37,828 nucleotides of DNA, from the NCBI GenBank assembly GCA_021782155.1, contig JAJXVK010000001.1, positions 1 through 37,828 on the forward strand, written 5' to 3'. Source of the stretch: Pseudomonadota bacterium. GTDB taxonomy: Bacteria; Pseudomonadota; Alphaproteobacteria; Sphingomonadales; Sphingomonadaceae. The notes below the pieces were generated by a model. It made no database searches, had not been told where the DNA came from, and saw only the letters and a list, made by a program, of their open reading frames with translations. The position numbers and the translations under genes were made by a program. Of this stretch, positions 24,570 through 32,714 are shown one piece after another (position 1 is the first letter of the stretch; each line of letters begins with the position of its first letter).

Positions 24570-25613
24570 ATGGCCATCGACCAGACACTCACCATCCGCC
24601 GACCCGACGACTGGCACGTCCACCTGCGCGACGGCGCCGTGCTGGCGGGCGTGACCCCTTACACCGCGCGCCAGTTCGCCCGCGCGATCGTCATGCCCAA
24701 TCTCTCGCCCCCGGTGACGAGCGTCGAGGCGGCGCGTGCCTATCGCGAACGCGTGCTGGCGGCGGTGCCCGAGGGCATGGACTTCACGCCGCTGATGACC
24801 TGCTACCTGACCGATTCGATTCGGGCCGACGAGGTTGCGCGCGGTCATGCCGAAGGCGTGTTCACCGCCGCCAAGCTCTATCCCGCGCACGCCACAACGG
24901 GATCGGCGCACGGGGTGACCGACATTGCCAACATCATGCCCGTGCTCGAACGCATGGCGGCGATCGGCATGCCACTGCTCGTCCACGGCGAGGTCACCGA
25001 CCACAACGTCGACATCTTCGACCGCGAGGCGGTGTTCATCGAGCGCACGCTCGCCCCGCTGGTCGCGCGGCTTCCCGAGCTGCGCGTGGTGTTCGAACAC
25101 ATCACCACCCGGCAGGCTGTGGAGTTCGTGGAGAGCGCTGGCGACAACGTCGGCTCGACGATCACCCCGCAGCACCTGCACATCAACCGCAACGCCATGC
25201 TCGTCGGCGGTATCCGTCCGCACGCCTATTGCCTGCCCGTCGCCAAGCGCGAGGAGCGTCAACTCGCGCAGCCCAAGGCGGCGACGTCGGGCTCGGCCAA
25301 GTACTTCCTCGGCACCGACAGCGCGCCGCACGCGGTCAGCGCCAAGGAATCGGCCTGTGGCTGCGCGGGGCTGTTCAACGCGCCCTTCGCGCTGGAAAGC
25401 TATGCCGCGGTGTTCGAGGAGGAGGGCGCACTCGACAAGTTCGAGGCTTTCGCCAGCGAGAACGGTCCGCGCTTCTACCGCCTGCCGCTCAACGAAGGCA
25501 CGGTGACGCTGGACCGGGCAGAGCTGGAAGTTCCCGCCACGATCGATGCCAACGGCACGCCGATCGTGCCGTTCCACGCGGGCGAGACGCTGCGCTGGAA
25601 GTTGCGCGCCTGA
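24570..25613 (+). CDS. pyrC: Dihydroorotase (type II)
   Basis: PyrC closes carbamoyl-aspartate to dihydroorotate in pyrimidine synthesis. The 347-residue enzyme has all binuclear zinc ligands at the numbering of the E. coli enzyme: His16 and His18 in DWHVHLRDG, the carbamylated Lys102 in [11 protein letters not shown], His139, His177, and catalytic Asp250 in FLGTDSAPH. The ATG follows an AGGGGAAG ribosome-binding site. It is not linked to pyrE, found some 20 kb away in the window. A decayed rarD fragment lies immediately downstream on the other strand. Confidence 0.97.
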   Translation: MAIDQTLTIRRPDDWHVHLRDGAVLAGVTPYTARQFARAIVMPNLSPPVTSVEAARAYRERVLAAVPEGMDFTPLMTCYLTDSIRADEVARGHAEGVFTAAKLYPAHATTGSAHGVTDIANIMPVLERMAAIGMPLLVHGEVTDHNVDIFDREAVFIERTLAPLVARLPELRVVFEHITTRQAVEFVESAGDNVGSTITPQHLHINRNAMLVGGIRPHAYCLPVAKREERQLAQPKAATSGSAKYFLGTDSAPHAVSAKESACGCAGLFNAPFALESYAAVFEEEGALDKFEAFASENGPRFYRLPLNEGTVTLDRAELEVPATIDANGTPIVPFHAGETLRWKLRA

Positions 25614-25619
25614 CAGCGC

Positions 25620-25905
25620 CGTGCGGTGAGCCGGCGTACCAGCCGCCGATGCCCGGTGCGGGCACGAACAGGACCACGGTCTCGATTGCCAGGCCGGGCT
25701 CCGTGCCGATCGGCGTCAGCTTGCGGATGAAGCCATGGCCGCCGAAGCTCAGCGCCAGCGCCAGCGCCAGCGCCAGCGCGATGCCCGGCATGTCGGCGGC
25801 GTGGCCCGCCAGAAGCAATGTCCCGCCCGCCGCCACGGCAATGGCGGCCCGCTGGCGGGCGCTCAGCCTCCTGCCCGGCACAGCGCGGTGCCGAGCCAAG
25901 CGGGA
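25620..25905 (-). pseudogene. rarD: Remnant of a RarD-type EamA transporter gene
   Basis: The minus strand encodes about 90 residues of recognisable RarD sequence: LSARQRAAIAVAAGGTLLL, then LSFGGHGFIRKLTPIGTEPG, and LAIETVVLFVPAPG ending near GGWYAG. In intact RarD (about 300 residues) this is the centre of the protein, at the junction of its two helix repeats. Here both the N-terminal half and the C-terminal half are missing: upstream is the start of a lipoprotein gene and downstream the end of pyrC. No ribosome-binding site or matching ends exist. It is best read as a deletion remnant that also fills the 330-bp gap between pyrC and the lipoprotein gene. Confidence 0.7.
25751..25780. repeat. 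Short tandem hexamer repeat (AGCGCC)
   Basis: Four exact AGCGCC units and one variant (AGCGCG) lie in tandem, encoding an Ala-Leu run in the rarD remnant on the minus strand. Such runs expand by polymerase slippage, which fits a sequence no longer under selection. Confidence 0.8.
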
Positions 25906-25943
25906 AACGCCGAATTAACCATGCCGGGCGCATGGAAGCGGAC

Positions 25944-26687
25944 ATGATCGCCGTTCATCGCCTGCCGACCGCCGCGGGCCGCACGCTCGTGTTGTGCGCG
26001 GCGCTGGCGCTTGCCGGTTGCGGAAGGAGCAACGGGCCCGTCGGCCCGCCTGAATTCGATCCGGCGATGACCGCCGCGATCGAGGCGCCCATCATGGTTG
26101 ATCCCGACCTGTCACTTATGAACGCACGCTTCGCCGCGCTCTCGCCGGGCGGTCCCGCCGATGGTTCGCTGCCCACGCTCGACGTCTCGGACAGTGAGCG
26201 CCTGCATTCGCGCGCCGAGGCGCTGGCGCTGGCGGGCGGCGAGTTGCTCACGCTTCCGGCCGCGCAGGGAGATGCCGGGCGCGTTTCGGCCATCTCAGTG
26301 GAAATCATGCTCTCGGCAAGGGCCACGCGGATCACCGGGCGAGCCGATTGCACCTCCGGGGCCGGCCAGGCAATGATCTGGGGCGCGCGCCTGCCCGCCA
26401 GCTTGCCGGCCTATCCGCGTGCCCACCTGCTTGTGGCGCTGGGCGGCGATGCAAAGGATTGCGACCTGCGCGCGGCGAGCTTCGTTGCTGTCGCCACCGC
26501 GGACGACGCACTGGGTTTCTATGCGACGCTGGCGAGCCGCGCGGGCTTCACCCTGGTGCTGTCGCGAGACAACTCGAATGCGCTGCTCGAGGGCGAAACC
26601 AAGGGGGGCAGGGCGCGTTTCGGGGTGCTCGTCCGCCCGGGCCCGCGCGAAACCGTGCTGATCGACGTGGTGACCCTGAACGCCTGA
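25944..26687 (+). CDS. Putative lipoprotein of unknown function
   Basis: This 247-residue protein has a signal peptide and lipobox LALAGC (Cys26). The mature part shows no recognised domain; it is rich in Ala, Gly and Leu, has two cysteines (in ADCTSG and KDCDL) that could form a disulfide, and ends in beta-strand-like sequence (ARFGVLVRPGPRETVLIDVVTL). ATG 25944 is preferred because GGAAG lies 5 bp upstream; ATG 25932 is an alternative. It converges on astD, with 30 bp between stops. Confidence 0.72.
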   Translation: MIAVHRLPTAAGRTLVLCAALALAGCGRSNGPVGPPEFDPAMTAAIEAPIMVDPDLSLMNARFAALSPGGPADGSLPTLDVSDSERLHSRAEALALAGGELLTLPAAQGDAGRVSAISVEIMLSARATRITGRADCTSGAGQAMIWGARLPASLPAYPRAHLLVALGGDAKDCDLRAASFVAVATADDALGFYATLASRAGFTLVLSRDNSNALLEGETKGGRARFGVLVRPGPRETVLIDVVTLNA

Positions 26688-26717
26688 TCGCGGACCTTAC
26701 GTCACCTGGCTCCAAGA

Positions 26718-28148
26718 TCAGTCGCTGCGCAGGCCCACGCCGATACTGGCGCGCGGCTGCTCGACCTCGCTCGAGGCGACCGGATAGGCGCAATAGTCGG
26801 CTGCGTAATAGGCGCTGGGACGGTGGTTGCCCGACAGGCCGATCCCGCCGAACGGCGCGGCGGAGGCGGCGCCGTTGGTCGGGCGGTTCCAGTTGACCAC
26901 GCCCGCGCGGACGTTCGCCCAGAAGCGGTTGTATTCCTGCGGATTGCCGCCGACCAGCGAAGCCGAGAGGCCAAAGCGCGTGGCGTTCGCCTCTTCGATC
27001 GCCTCGTCGAAATCGTCGACCTTGATCACCTGTAGCAGCGGGCCGAACAGTTCGACGTCGGGACGCTCCTTCATCGCGGTCACGTCGATGATCGAGGGGC
27101 TCAGGAACGGTAATCCCTCGCGCGTGCGCACCAGGTTCTTGATCACCTTGCCGCCGCTGGAGAGCAGGTAGACGAAGCTTTCGATCAGTCCGTCCGCGGT
27201 GTGGTTGTCGATCACCGGGCCCATGAACGGTGCGGGCTCGTCGAACGGGGCACCAACGATGATGCGGTTGGCCAGGCGCTTCACTTCGTCGATCACCGCG
27301 TCGTACATTGATGCCTTGACGATCATCCGCCGCGCCGCGGTGCAGCGCTGGCCCGCGCTGGTGAAGGCCGACTGCGCCACGAGGATCGCCGCGTCGCTGA
27401 CCTTGGGGGTGTCCCAGATGATGATCGGGTTGTTGCCGCCCATCTCGAGCGCGACGATCTTGCCGGGATTGGCCGCGAGCTTGCGGTTGATGGCGATGCC
27501 GGCATGGGCCGAACCGGTGAACAGCACACCGTCCACCCCGTCGTGCGCGACGAGCTTCCGGCCTTCGTCCGGTCCGCCGAGGAGCACCTGCACGACCGCC
27601 GCCGAAATTCCCGCGCGGTGGAAGCACTGGGCGAGGAGGTGACCGGTGGCCGGGGTCTTCTCCGAGGGCTTGAACACCACCGCGTTGCCCGCGATCAGCG
27701 CCGGAACGATGTGGCCGTTGGGCAGGTGCGCGGGGAAGTTGTAGGGCCCCAGCACCGCCATTACGCCGTGCGGCTTGTGGCGCACGGCGGCGGTGCCCTG
27801 CAGCGCGTTGTCGAGCTTGCGCTGTCCGGTGCGCTCCGCATAGGCGCGGATCGAGATCTCGACCTTGTTCACTACGCTTTCGACTTCGGTGCGCGCCTCC
27901 CAAAGCGGTTTGCCGGTTTCCCGCGCGATCAGCGTGGCGAGCGCGTCGCTCTCCTTGCGGACTTCGTTCGCGAAGCGGCGGACCAGTTCGATCCGGGTGG
28001 CGAGAGGCTGAGCGGCCCAGGCCGGCCAGGCGCGCCGCGCCCGCGCGACGATTTCGTCGACGTCGTCGATCTTGCCGCGCCAGATCTCTTCGCCTGTCGC
28101 GGGCTCAAACGATACGATTTCGGCCGCAGCCTTGGTTTCGGCGCTCAT
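26718..28148 (-). CDS. astD: Succinylglutamate-semialdehyde dehydrogenase
   Basis: AstD oxidises N-succinylglutamate semialdehyde to succinylglutamate with NAD in the arginine succinyltransferase (AST) pathway. The 476-residue protein is a standard aldehyde dehydrogenase: Asn137 in GPYNFPAHLPNGHI, Glu235 in ALEMGGNNP, and catalytic Cys269 in FTSAGQRCTAARR. The GGNNP and SAGQRCTAARR forms favour AstD over other aldehyde dehydrogenases. No astA, astB, astC or astE is adjacent in the window, so this copy is isolated from the usual operon, or the operon is split. Related dehydrogenases are possible; AstD is the best match. Confidence 0.85.
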   Translation of the reverse strand: MSAETKAAAEIVSFEPATGEEIWRGKIDDVDEIVARARRAWPAWAAQPLATRIELVRRFANEVRKESDALATLIARETGKPLWEARTEVESVVNKVEISIRAYAERTGQRKLDNALQGTAAVRHKPHGVMAVLGPYNFPAHLPNGHIVPALIAGNAVVFKPSEKTPATGHLLAQCFHRAGISAAVVQVLLGGPDEGRKLVAHDGVDGVLFTGSAHAGIAINRKLAANPGKIVALEMGGNNPIIIWDTPKVSDAAILVAQSAFTSAGQRCTAARRMIVKASMYDAVIDEVKRLANRIIVGAPFDEPAPFMGPVIDNHTADGLIESFVYLLSSGGKVIKNLVRTREGLPFLSPSIIDVTAMKERPDVELFGPLLQVIKVDDFDEAIEEANATRFGLSASLVGGNPQEYNRFWANVRAGVVNWNRPTNGAASAAPFGGIGLSGNHRPSAYYAADYCAYPVASSEVEQPRASIGVGLRSD

Positions 28149-28241
28149 CTTGGTCCTGTTTGGAAGGCATGGATCGATCGCATGCCCATGGTTAACATCG
28201 TCTTTACTATCAAAAGTGCAAGCAAACCAAGCTTAGTAGCA
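28149..28241 (-). promoter_or_regulatory. astD upstream region
   Basis: These 93 bp separate astD from selO, both on the minus strand. The region is markedly A/T-rich for this genome, with TTTACTATCAAAAG and AAGCAAACCAAG runs, as expected for a promoter. A loose hexamer pair on the minus strand (TTGGTT and TAAAGA, 18 bp apart) is possible. The assignment is tentative. Confidence 0.3.
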
Positions 28242-29669
28242 TCAGGATCGGATGTGGCCCTGCGGCAGTGGCGGCGGAGCGAGCGATTCGCCCATTCGCC
28301 GAACCGCGCCGATCTTGGTTTCGAGCGTGCTCCAGTCGTCGCCTTCCGCGATTTGCGCCCAGATTGCCTCGACTTCGTCGATCAGCATCGACTGCGGTTC
28401 GGGGTCCGACCAATAGGAATGGTCGAGCGCCCCTGCGGCCGGCTCGTATCGTTCCAGCGCCGCGTCGAGCGCCCGCTCCGCGTCGCCGCGCGCGGGCTTC
28501 GGGCGCTTGCCGCGGCGGGCGAAGAAGAACGCGTCGGGCCCGTCCTGCGTTTCGCGCATCGCCATCTCGCAGGCGGCGATCATCGCCGCATCCTCCTCCA
28601 GCCCGCGCGGGCGGACACCCAGCCGCCAGCACCAGCGCCGCGTCATGGCCTGCCGGTAGAGCAGGGGGAAGCGGTCCAGCGCCTCGATCAGCGGCGGCGC
28701 CTCGCTCAGCGTGCGCAGCGCGATGGCGAGCTGGGCGCAGTTCCAGTGGATCGCCTCGGGCTGGCGGCCGAAGGCGTAGAGACCTGAATGGTCGAAATAG
28801 GCGGCGGTGAAGCCGGGGTCCCATACCGGCAGCCAGCGCCACGGGCCATAGTCGAAGCTCTCGCCCGACACGTTCATGTTGTCCGAGTTGAGCACGCCGT
28901 GGACGAAACCGGCGACCATGTAGCTGGCGGCAAGGTCGGCCAGTCGCTCGACGACGTGGTGGAGCAGCAGCGCCGCCTTGTTGTCCGGCTCGGATGAGCC
29001 TTCGGGCATGGCGGGGCCGGGGAACGCGGCGAGGCAGTAGTCGACGAGTTCCGCCATCTCGTCCGCCAGCCCCAGCGCGGCGAGGCGCTGGAAGGTGCCG
29101 ATGCGGATGTGCCCGTGGCTGAGCCGCACCAGCACCGCGGAGCGCGTGGGCGAGGGCTCGTCCCCGCGATGCAGGCGCTCGCCGGTCTCGATCACCGACA
29201 GCGTGCGGCTGGTATGGACGCCCAGCGCCTCGAGCATCTCGGTCGCCAGGATCTCGCGCACCGCGCCCTTGAGCGTCAGCCGCCCGTCGCCCTGCCGGCT
29301 CCACGGCGTCTGGCCCGACCCCTTGGTGCCGAGGTCCATCAGCCGCCCCGCGTCATCGCGGAGCTGGGCGAAGAGGAAGCCGCGCCCGTCGCCGATCTCG
29401 GGGTTGTACACGCGGAATTGATGACCGTGATAGCGCAGCGCAAGCGGGCGGGGCAGGTTTCCGTCGAGCGCCTCGAAGCGGCCGAGGTGCGCGATCCAGC
29501 GGCTCTCGTCGAGCTCGGCCAGGCCAACGCTCCGCGCGGCGCGCGCATTGCGGAAGCGCAGGACGGCCTGAGGGAATTTCGCGGCATCGACCTCGTCGCC
29601 GATCCATCCGGCGAGTGCGGCGATCCGGGGGTCGGGACGGTAGATCGCGTCTTGCGGGGATTGCGCCAT
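28242..29669 (-). CDS. selO: Protein adenylyltransferase SelO (YdiU/UPF0061)
   Basis: SelO is a pseudokinase-fold enzyme that transfers AMP to Ser, Thr or Tyr of target proteins and has been linked to redox stress. The 475-residue length is normal. Family hallmarks are present: RYHGHQFRVYNPEIGDGRG (79-97), the nucleotide loop LGTKGSGQTPWSRQGDGR (113-130), and VHGVLNSDNMNVSGESFDYG with the metal-binding Asn and Asp residues. Eukaryotic SelO ends in selenocysteine; here the end is PLPQGHIRS, without Cys or Sec. The ATG at 29669 is used; an upstream one would overlap the divergent hydrolase gene's leader. Confidence 0.93.
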   Translation of the reverse strand: MAQSPQDAIYRPDPRIAALAGWIGDEVDAAKFPQAVLRFRNARAARSVGLAELDESRWIAHLGRFEALDGNLPRPLALRYHGHQFRVYNPEIGDGRGFLFAQLRDDAGRLMDLGTKGSGQTPWSRQGDGRLTLKGAVREILATEMLEALGVHTSRTLSVIETGERLHRGDEPSPTRSAVLVRLSHGHIRIGTFQRLAALGLADEMAELVDYCLAAFPGPAMPEGSSEPDNKAALLLHHVVERLADLAASYMVAGFVHGVLNSDNMNVSGESFDYGPWRWLPVWDPGFTAAYFDHSGLYAFGRQPEAIHWNCAQLAIALRTLSEAPPLIEALDRFPLLYRQAMTRRWCWRLGVRPRGLEEDAAMIAACEMAMRETQDGPDAFFFARRGKRPKPARGDAERALDAALERYEPAAGALDHSYWSDPEPQSMLIDEVEAIWAQIAEGDDWSTLETKIGAVRRMGESLAPPPLPQGHIRS

Positions 29670-29742
29670 GGGGGCAATAGTGGAGACGAGGGCCGCTGCT
29701 TGCAACCTGGCGCCTCGCTGCGAAGGACCGTTACCGAACGTC

Positions 29743-30615
29743 ATGGCTGAAACGAAGGAACGGATCTGGGAGGACCGCTACTGGACCACCCGCGACGGGC
29801 TGCGCCTCCACTACCGCGAATATCCCGGCCCCGCCTGGCGTCCACCGGTGCTGTGCCTGCCCGGCCTGACGCGCAATGCGCGCGATTTCGAGGATCTCGC
29901 CGCTCGGCTTTCGCCGACCTGGCGAGTGTTGTGCCTGGAAATGCGCGGGCGCGGCGACAGCGACTATGCGCGCGATTCGATGACCTACAACCCGCACCAG
30001 TACATCGAGGACATCGAGGCGCTGATGGCCGAGCAGGCGATCGCGCGCTTCGTCGCCATCGGCACTTCGCTCGGCGGGCTGCTGACCATGTTGCTGGCGG
30101 GCCGCAATCCCGACCGCATCGTCGCGGCGGTGCTGAATGACATCGGTCCCGAGGTCGATCCGCAGGGAATCGAGCGGATCCGCGGCTATGTCGGGCAGGG
30201 CCGCAACCACGAGACGTGGATGCACGCGGCGCGCGCGCTCCAGGAGGCGCAGGGCGACGTCTATCCCGGCTACGAGATCGCCGACTGGCTGCGTCTCTCC
30301 AAGCGCGTGATGGTTCTGGGAAGCGGGGGACGCATCGCCTTTGATTACGACATGAAGATCGCCGAGCCCTTCGACCACGACGACGGCACGCAGGTCGCCG
30401 ACCTGTGGCCGCTGTGGCACGCGCTCTCGGGGCGGCCGGTCCTGCTGCTTCGGGGCGAGAACTCGGACATCCTGCCCGCCGCGGCGGCGCAGCGCATGGT
30501 CGCGGACCTGCCCGGTGCCGAGCTGGTCACGATACCCGCGACCGGTCATGCGCCGACCTTCGACGAGCCCGAAGCGATCGCGGCGGTCGAACGGTTATTG
30601 GCCAAGCTGCAATAG
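29743..30615 (+). CDS. Alpha/beta hydrolase
   Basis: This 290-residue cytosolic hydrolase has the oxyanion loop CLPGLTRNARDFE, the conserved EMRGRGDSD turn, the nucleophile elbow GTSLGG (Ser109), an acid in LLRGENSDIL, and the catalytic histidine in ATGHAPTFDEP. The pattern is that of small ester/lactone hydrolases; the substrate is unknown. ATG 29743 begins 73 bp from the divergent selO start. A glycosyltransferase gene begins 25 bp after its stop. Confidence 0.88.
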   Translation: MAETKERIWEDRYWTTRDGLRLHYREYPGPAWRPPVLCLPGLTRNARDFEDLAARLSPTWRVLCLEMRGRGDSDYARDSMTYNPHQYIEDIEALMAEQAIARFVAIGTSLGGLLTMLLAGRNPDRIVAAVLNDIGPEVDPQGIERIRGYVGQGRNHETWMHAARALQEAQGDVYPGYEIADWLRLSKRVMVLGSGGRIAFDYDMKIAEPFDHDDGTQVADLWPLWHALSGRPVLLLRGENSDILPAAAAQRMVADLPGAELVTIPATGHAPTFDEPEAIAAVERLLAKLQ

Positions 30616-30640
30616 GGCCGCACCGCAAGTGTCGACTCTC

Positions 30641-31789
30641 ATGCCGAACCGCGCCACGCCGCTGCGTATCCTCCACCTCCACTCGACCTTCGGGACGGGC
30701 GGCAAGGAGGCGCGCGCGGTCGCGCTGATGAACGCCTTCGGCAAAGGGCTGCGCCACGCGATCGTCTCGGCCGAGCCCGGCGCGACCGGCGCCAGCGCGG
30801 CGATCGACGCATCAGTCGAGTACGGCTTCCCATTCGGATTCCCGCCGCTAGCCGGCAAGTTCTCGATGCAGCGGCTGCGCAAGCTGGCGCGGGCAATGAA
30901 GGACTTCGACCTCGTCCTCACCTACAACTGGGGCGCGATGGACGCGGCGATGGCGCACGCGCTGTTCGCGCCATCGATGCGCCTGCCCCCGCTGGTCCAC
31001 CACGAGGACGGCTTCAACGCAGACGAGGCGATGCGGCTCAAGCCCACGCGCAACTGGTACCGCATGGTCGCGCTGTCGCGCGCCAGCGCGGTCGTGGTGC
31101 CTTCGCGGCGGCTCGAGCAAGTGGCGCTGGGGACGTGGCGCCAGCCGCGCGAGAAAGTGGTGCGCATCGCCAACGGGGTCGATACAGCCGCCTATGTCGC
31201 GGCGCCCAGACCCGATGTCCTGCCGCGCGTCGTCAAGCATAAGGACGAGTACTGGGTCGGCACGATGGCCGGGTTGCGCCCGGTCAAGAACCTGCCGCGG
31301 CTGGTTCGCGCTTTCGCCCCGCTCGACGAGCTGTGGCAGCTCGTCATCCTCGGCGAGGGGCCCGAGCGCGACGCGATCCACGCCGAGGCCCTGCGGCTGG
31401 GCGTTGCCCACCGCGTCCACATGCCCGGCCATTTCGCAAGGCCTTGGGACGCGGCCGGGCTGTTCGACATTTTCGCGCTGTCTTCCGACAGCGAGCAGTT
31501 TCCGCTCTCGGTGATCGAGGCGATGGCGGCCGGGGTGCCGGTCGCGGCGCCGGCGGTGGGCGACGTCGCCGAGATCGTCGCGGCCGAGAATGCGCCGTAT
31601 ATCGTCGAGGCGGGAGACGAGGCCGCGCTTTCGGGGTCGCTGGCGGCGCTGGCCGCCTCGCATTCGTTGCGCAGGGCGGTGGGCGCCGCCAATCGCGACA
31701 AGGCGCGCGCCGATTTCGATCGCGCCGGGATGGTCGCGGCCTATGCCCGGCTCTATGCGCGGGTGATGGGCCGCGAGGGCTTTCCCTGA
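30641..31789 (+). CDS. Glycosyltransferase family 4 protein
   Basis: This 382-residue GT-B-fold protein has the N-terminal ILHLHSTFGTGGKEARAVAL (acceptor domain) and, in the second domain, GTMAGLRPVKNLPRLVRAF and the retaining-glycosyltransferase EX7E motif (SSDSEQFPLSVIEAMAAGVP). GT4 enzymes add sugars from NDP-sugars to lipids or glycans at the inner face of the membrane. No polysaccharide cluster surrounds it, so the product is unknown. The ATG at 30641 is chosen; GTG 30629 in frame is an alternative. Confidence 0.88.
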   Translation: MPNRATPLRILHLHSTFGTGGKEARAVALMNAFGKGLRHAIVSAEPGATGASAAIDASVEYGFPFGFPPLAGKFSMQRLRKLARAMKDFDLVLTYNWGAMDAAMAHALFAPSMRLPPLVHHEDGFNADEAMRLKPTRNWYRMVALSRASAVVVPSRRLEQVALGTWRQPREKVVRIANGVDTAAYVAAPRPDVLPRVVKHKDEYWVGTMAGLRPVKNLPRLVRAFAPLDELWQLVILGEGPERDAIHAEALRLGVAHRVHMPGHFARPWDAAGLFDIFALSSDSEQFPLSVIEAMAAGVPVAAPAVGDVAEIVAAENAPYIVEAGDEAALSGSLAALAASHSLRRAVGAANRDKARADFDRAGMVAAYARLYARVMGREGFP

Positions 31790-31852
31790 TCGCGCTCCGC
31801 CCGAAAGCGCTTCACCGGGCGTTCACCGCGGGCCAGCCACGAATCTTCGCCG

Positions 31853-31880
31853 TTGAATTGGCAGGCCCATCCGCTAAACA
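31853..31880 (+). promoter_or_regulatory. Possible promoter before the yfgM-bamB pair
   Basis: TTGAAT (31853-31858) and TAAACA (31875-31880) are 16 bp apart in the 131-bp gap before the YfgM-like gene. The match to consensus is loose, but the position, 40 bp before the TTG start, is right. Confidence 0.3.
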
Positions 31881-31920
31881 GCCCGCCAACCCGTAACATC
31901 CCGCCAGAGAGCATTCCCCC

Positions 31921-32688
31921 TTGGCCCTGCGACCCGACAATTCCAAAGCCCGCTCCAACCAACTCGCCGAGCGCAAGGCGCTGCAGGAAGACGTGTTCCT
32001 GCGCGAAGTCGACGATGCGCTGCGCGAAGACCAGATGGTGGATGCGTTCCGCCGTTACGGGAAGCCGGTGGGCGCGCTGGTCGCCGCCGGCCTTGTCGCG
32101 CTCGGAGGCTACCTGTGGTACGACAATCACAAGTCCGGACTGGCCGATACCCGCGGCGAGGAGATGGTCAAGGCGCTCGACACGATCGAGGCGAACGACC
32201 TCGTCAACGGCAATCGCGACCTCCTGCCGCTCGCCAAGGACGGCGGCGGTTATGGCGCAGCGGCGAAGCTGCTTGAAGCAGGGGTCGCGCAGCAGGGCGG
32301 CAAGAGCGACCAGGCGGCGAAGATATTCGCCGAGGTTGCCGCTGACACCAGCGCGCCGCAGGCCTATCGCGACCTCGCCACAGTGCGCGAAGTGGCGGCC
32401 GGGTTCGACAAGATGAAGCCCGAAGACGTTGTCGCGCGCCTCAAGCCGCTGGCCGTGCCGGGCAACCCCTGGTTCGGACCCGCGGGCGAGATGGTCGGCG
32501 TCGCCTACATGAAGATGGGCAAGAACGATCTCGCCGGTCCTCTTTTCGCCGCGCTTTCGAAGGACAAGGATGTGTCGGAGACGCTGCGCCGCCGCACGCG
32601 CCAGCTCGCCGGCCTGCTCGGCGTCGACGCTATCGACGACCCGGGCAAGACGGCCGAGCAGGGTCTGGCACAGGATCCGGGCCAGTGA
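31921..32688 (+). CDS. YfgM-like tetratricopeptide membrane protein
   Basis: This 255-residue protein has a cytosolic N-terminus, one transmembrane helix (about 49-67) and a periplasmic helical domain with TPR-like pairs (YGAAAKLLEAGVAQQGGKSDQAAKIFAEVAA). This resembles YfgM (PF09976), which works with the Sec translocon and chaperones and is encoded just upstream of bamB in many proteobacteria, as here. The start is TTG at 31921; no ATG is near the expected N-terminus. Its TGA at 32686-32688 lies 26 bp before the preferred bamB start. Confidence 0.8.
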   Translation: MALRPDNSKARSNQLAERKALQEDVFLREVDDALREDQMVDAFRRYGKPVGALVAAGLVALGGYLWYDNHKSGLADTRGEEMVKALDTIEANDLVNGNRDLLPLAKDGGGYGAAAKLLEAGVAQQGGKSDQAAKIFAEVAADTSAPQAYRDLATVREVAAGFDKMKPEDVVARLKPLAVPGNPWFGPAGEMVGVAYMKMGKNDLAGPLFAALSKDKDVSETLRRRTRQLAGLLGVDAIDDPGKTAEQGLAQDPGQ

Positions 32689-32714
32689 ACGAGCCCGCGA
32701 AGAGGAGCGATGCG

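Noticed and set aside
28149-28241. Palindromic restriction-site-like strings (ATCGATCG, GCATGC, CCATGG) before astD considered as an operator
   Set aside because: They are short, unrelated to one another and without dyad spacing typical of a regulator site.
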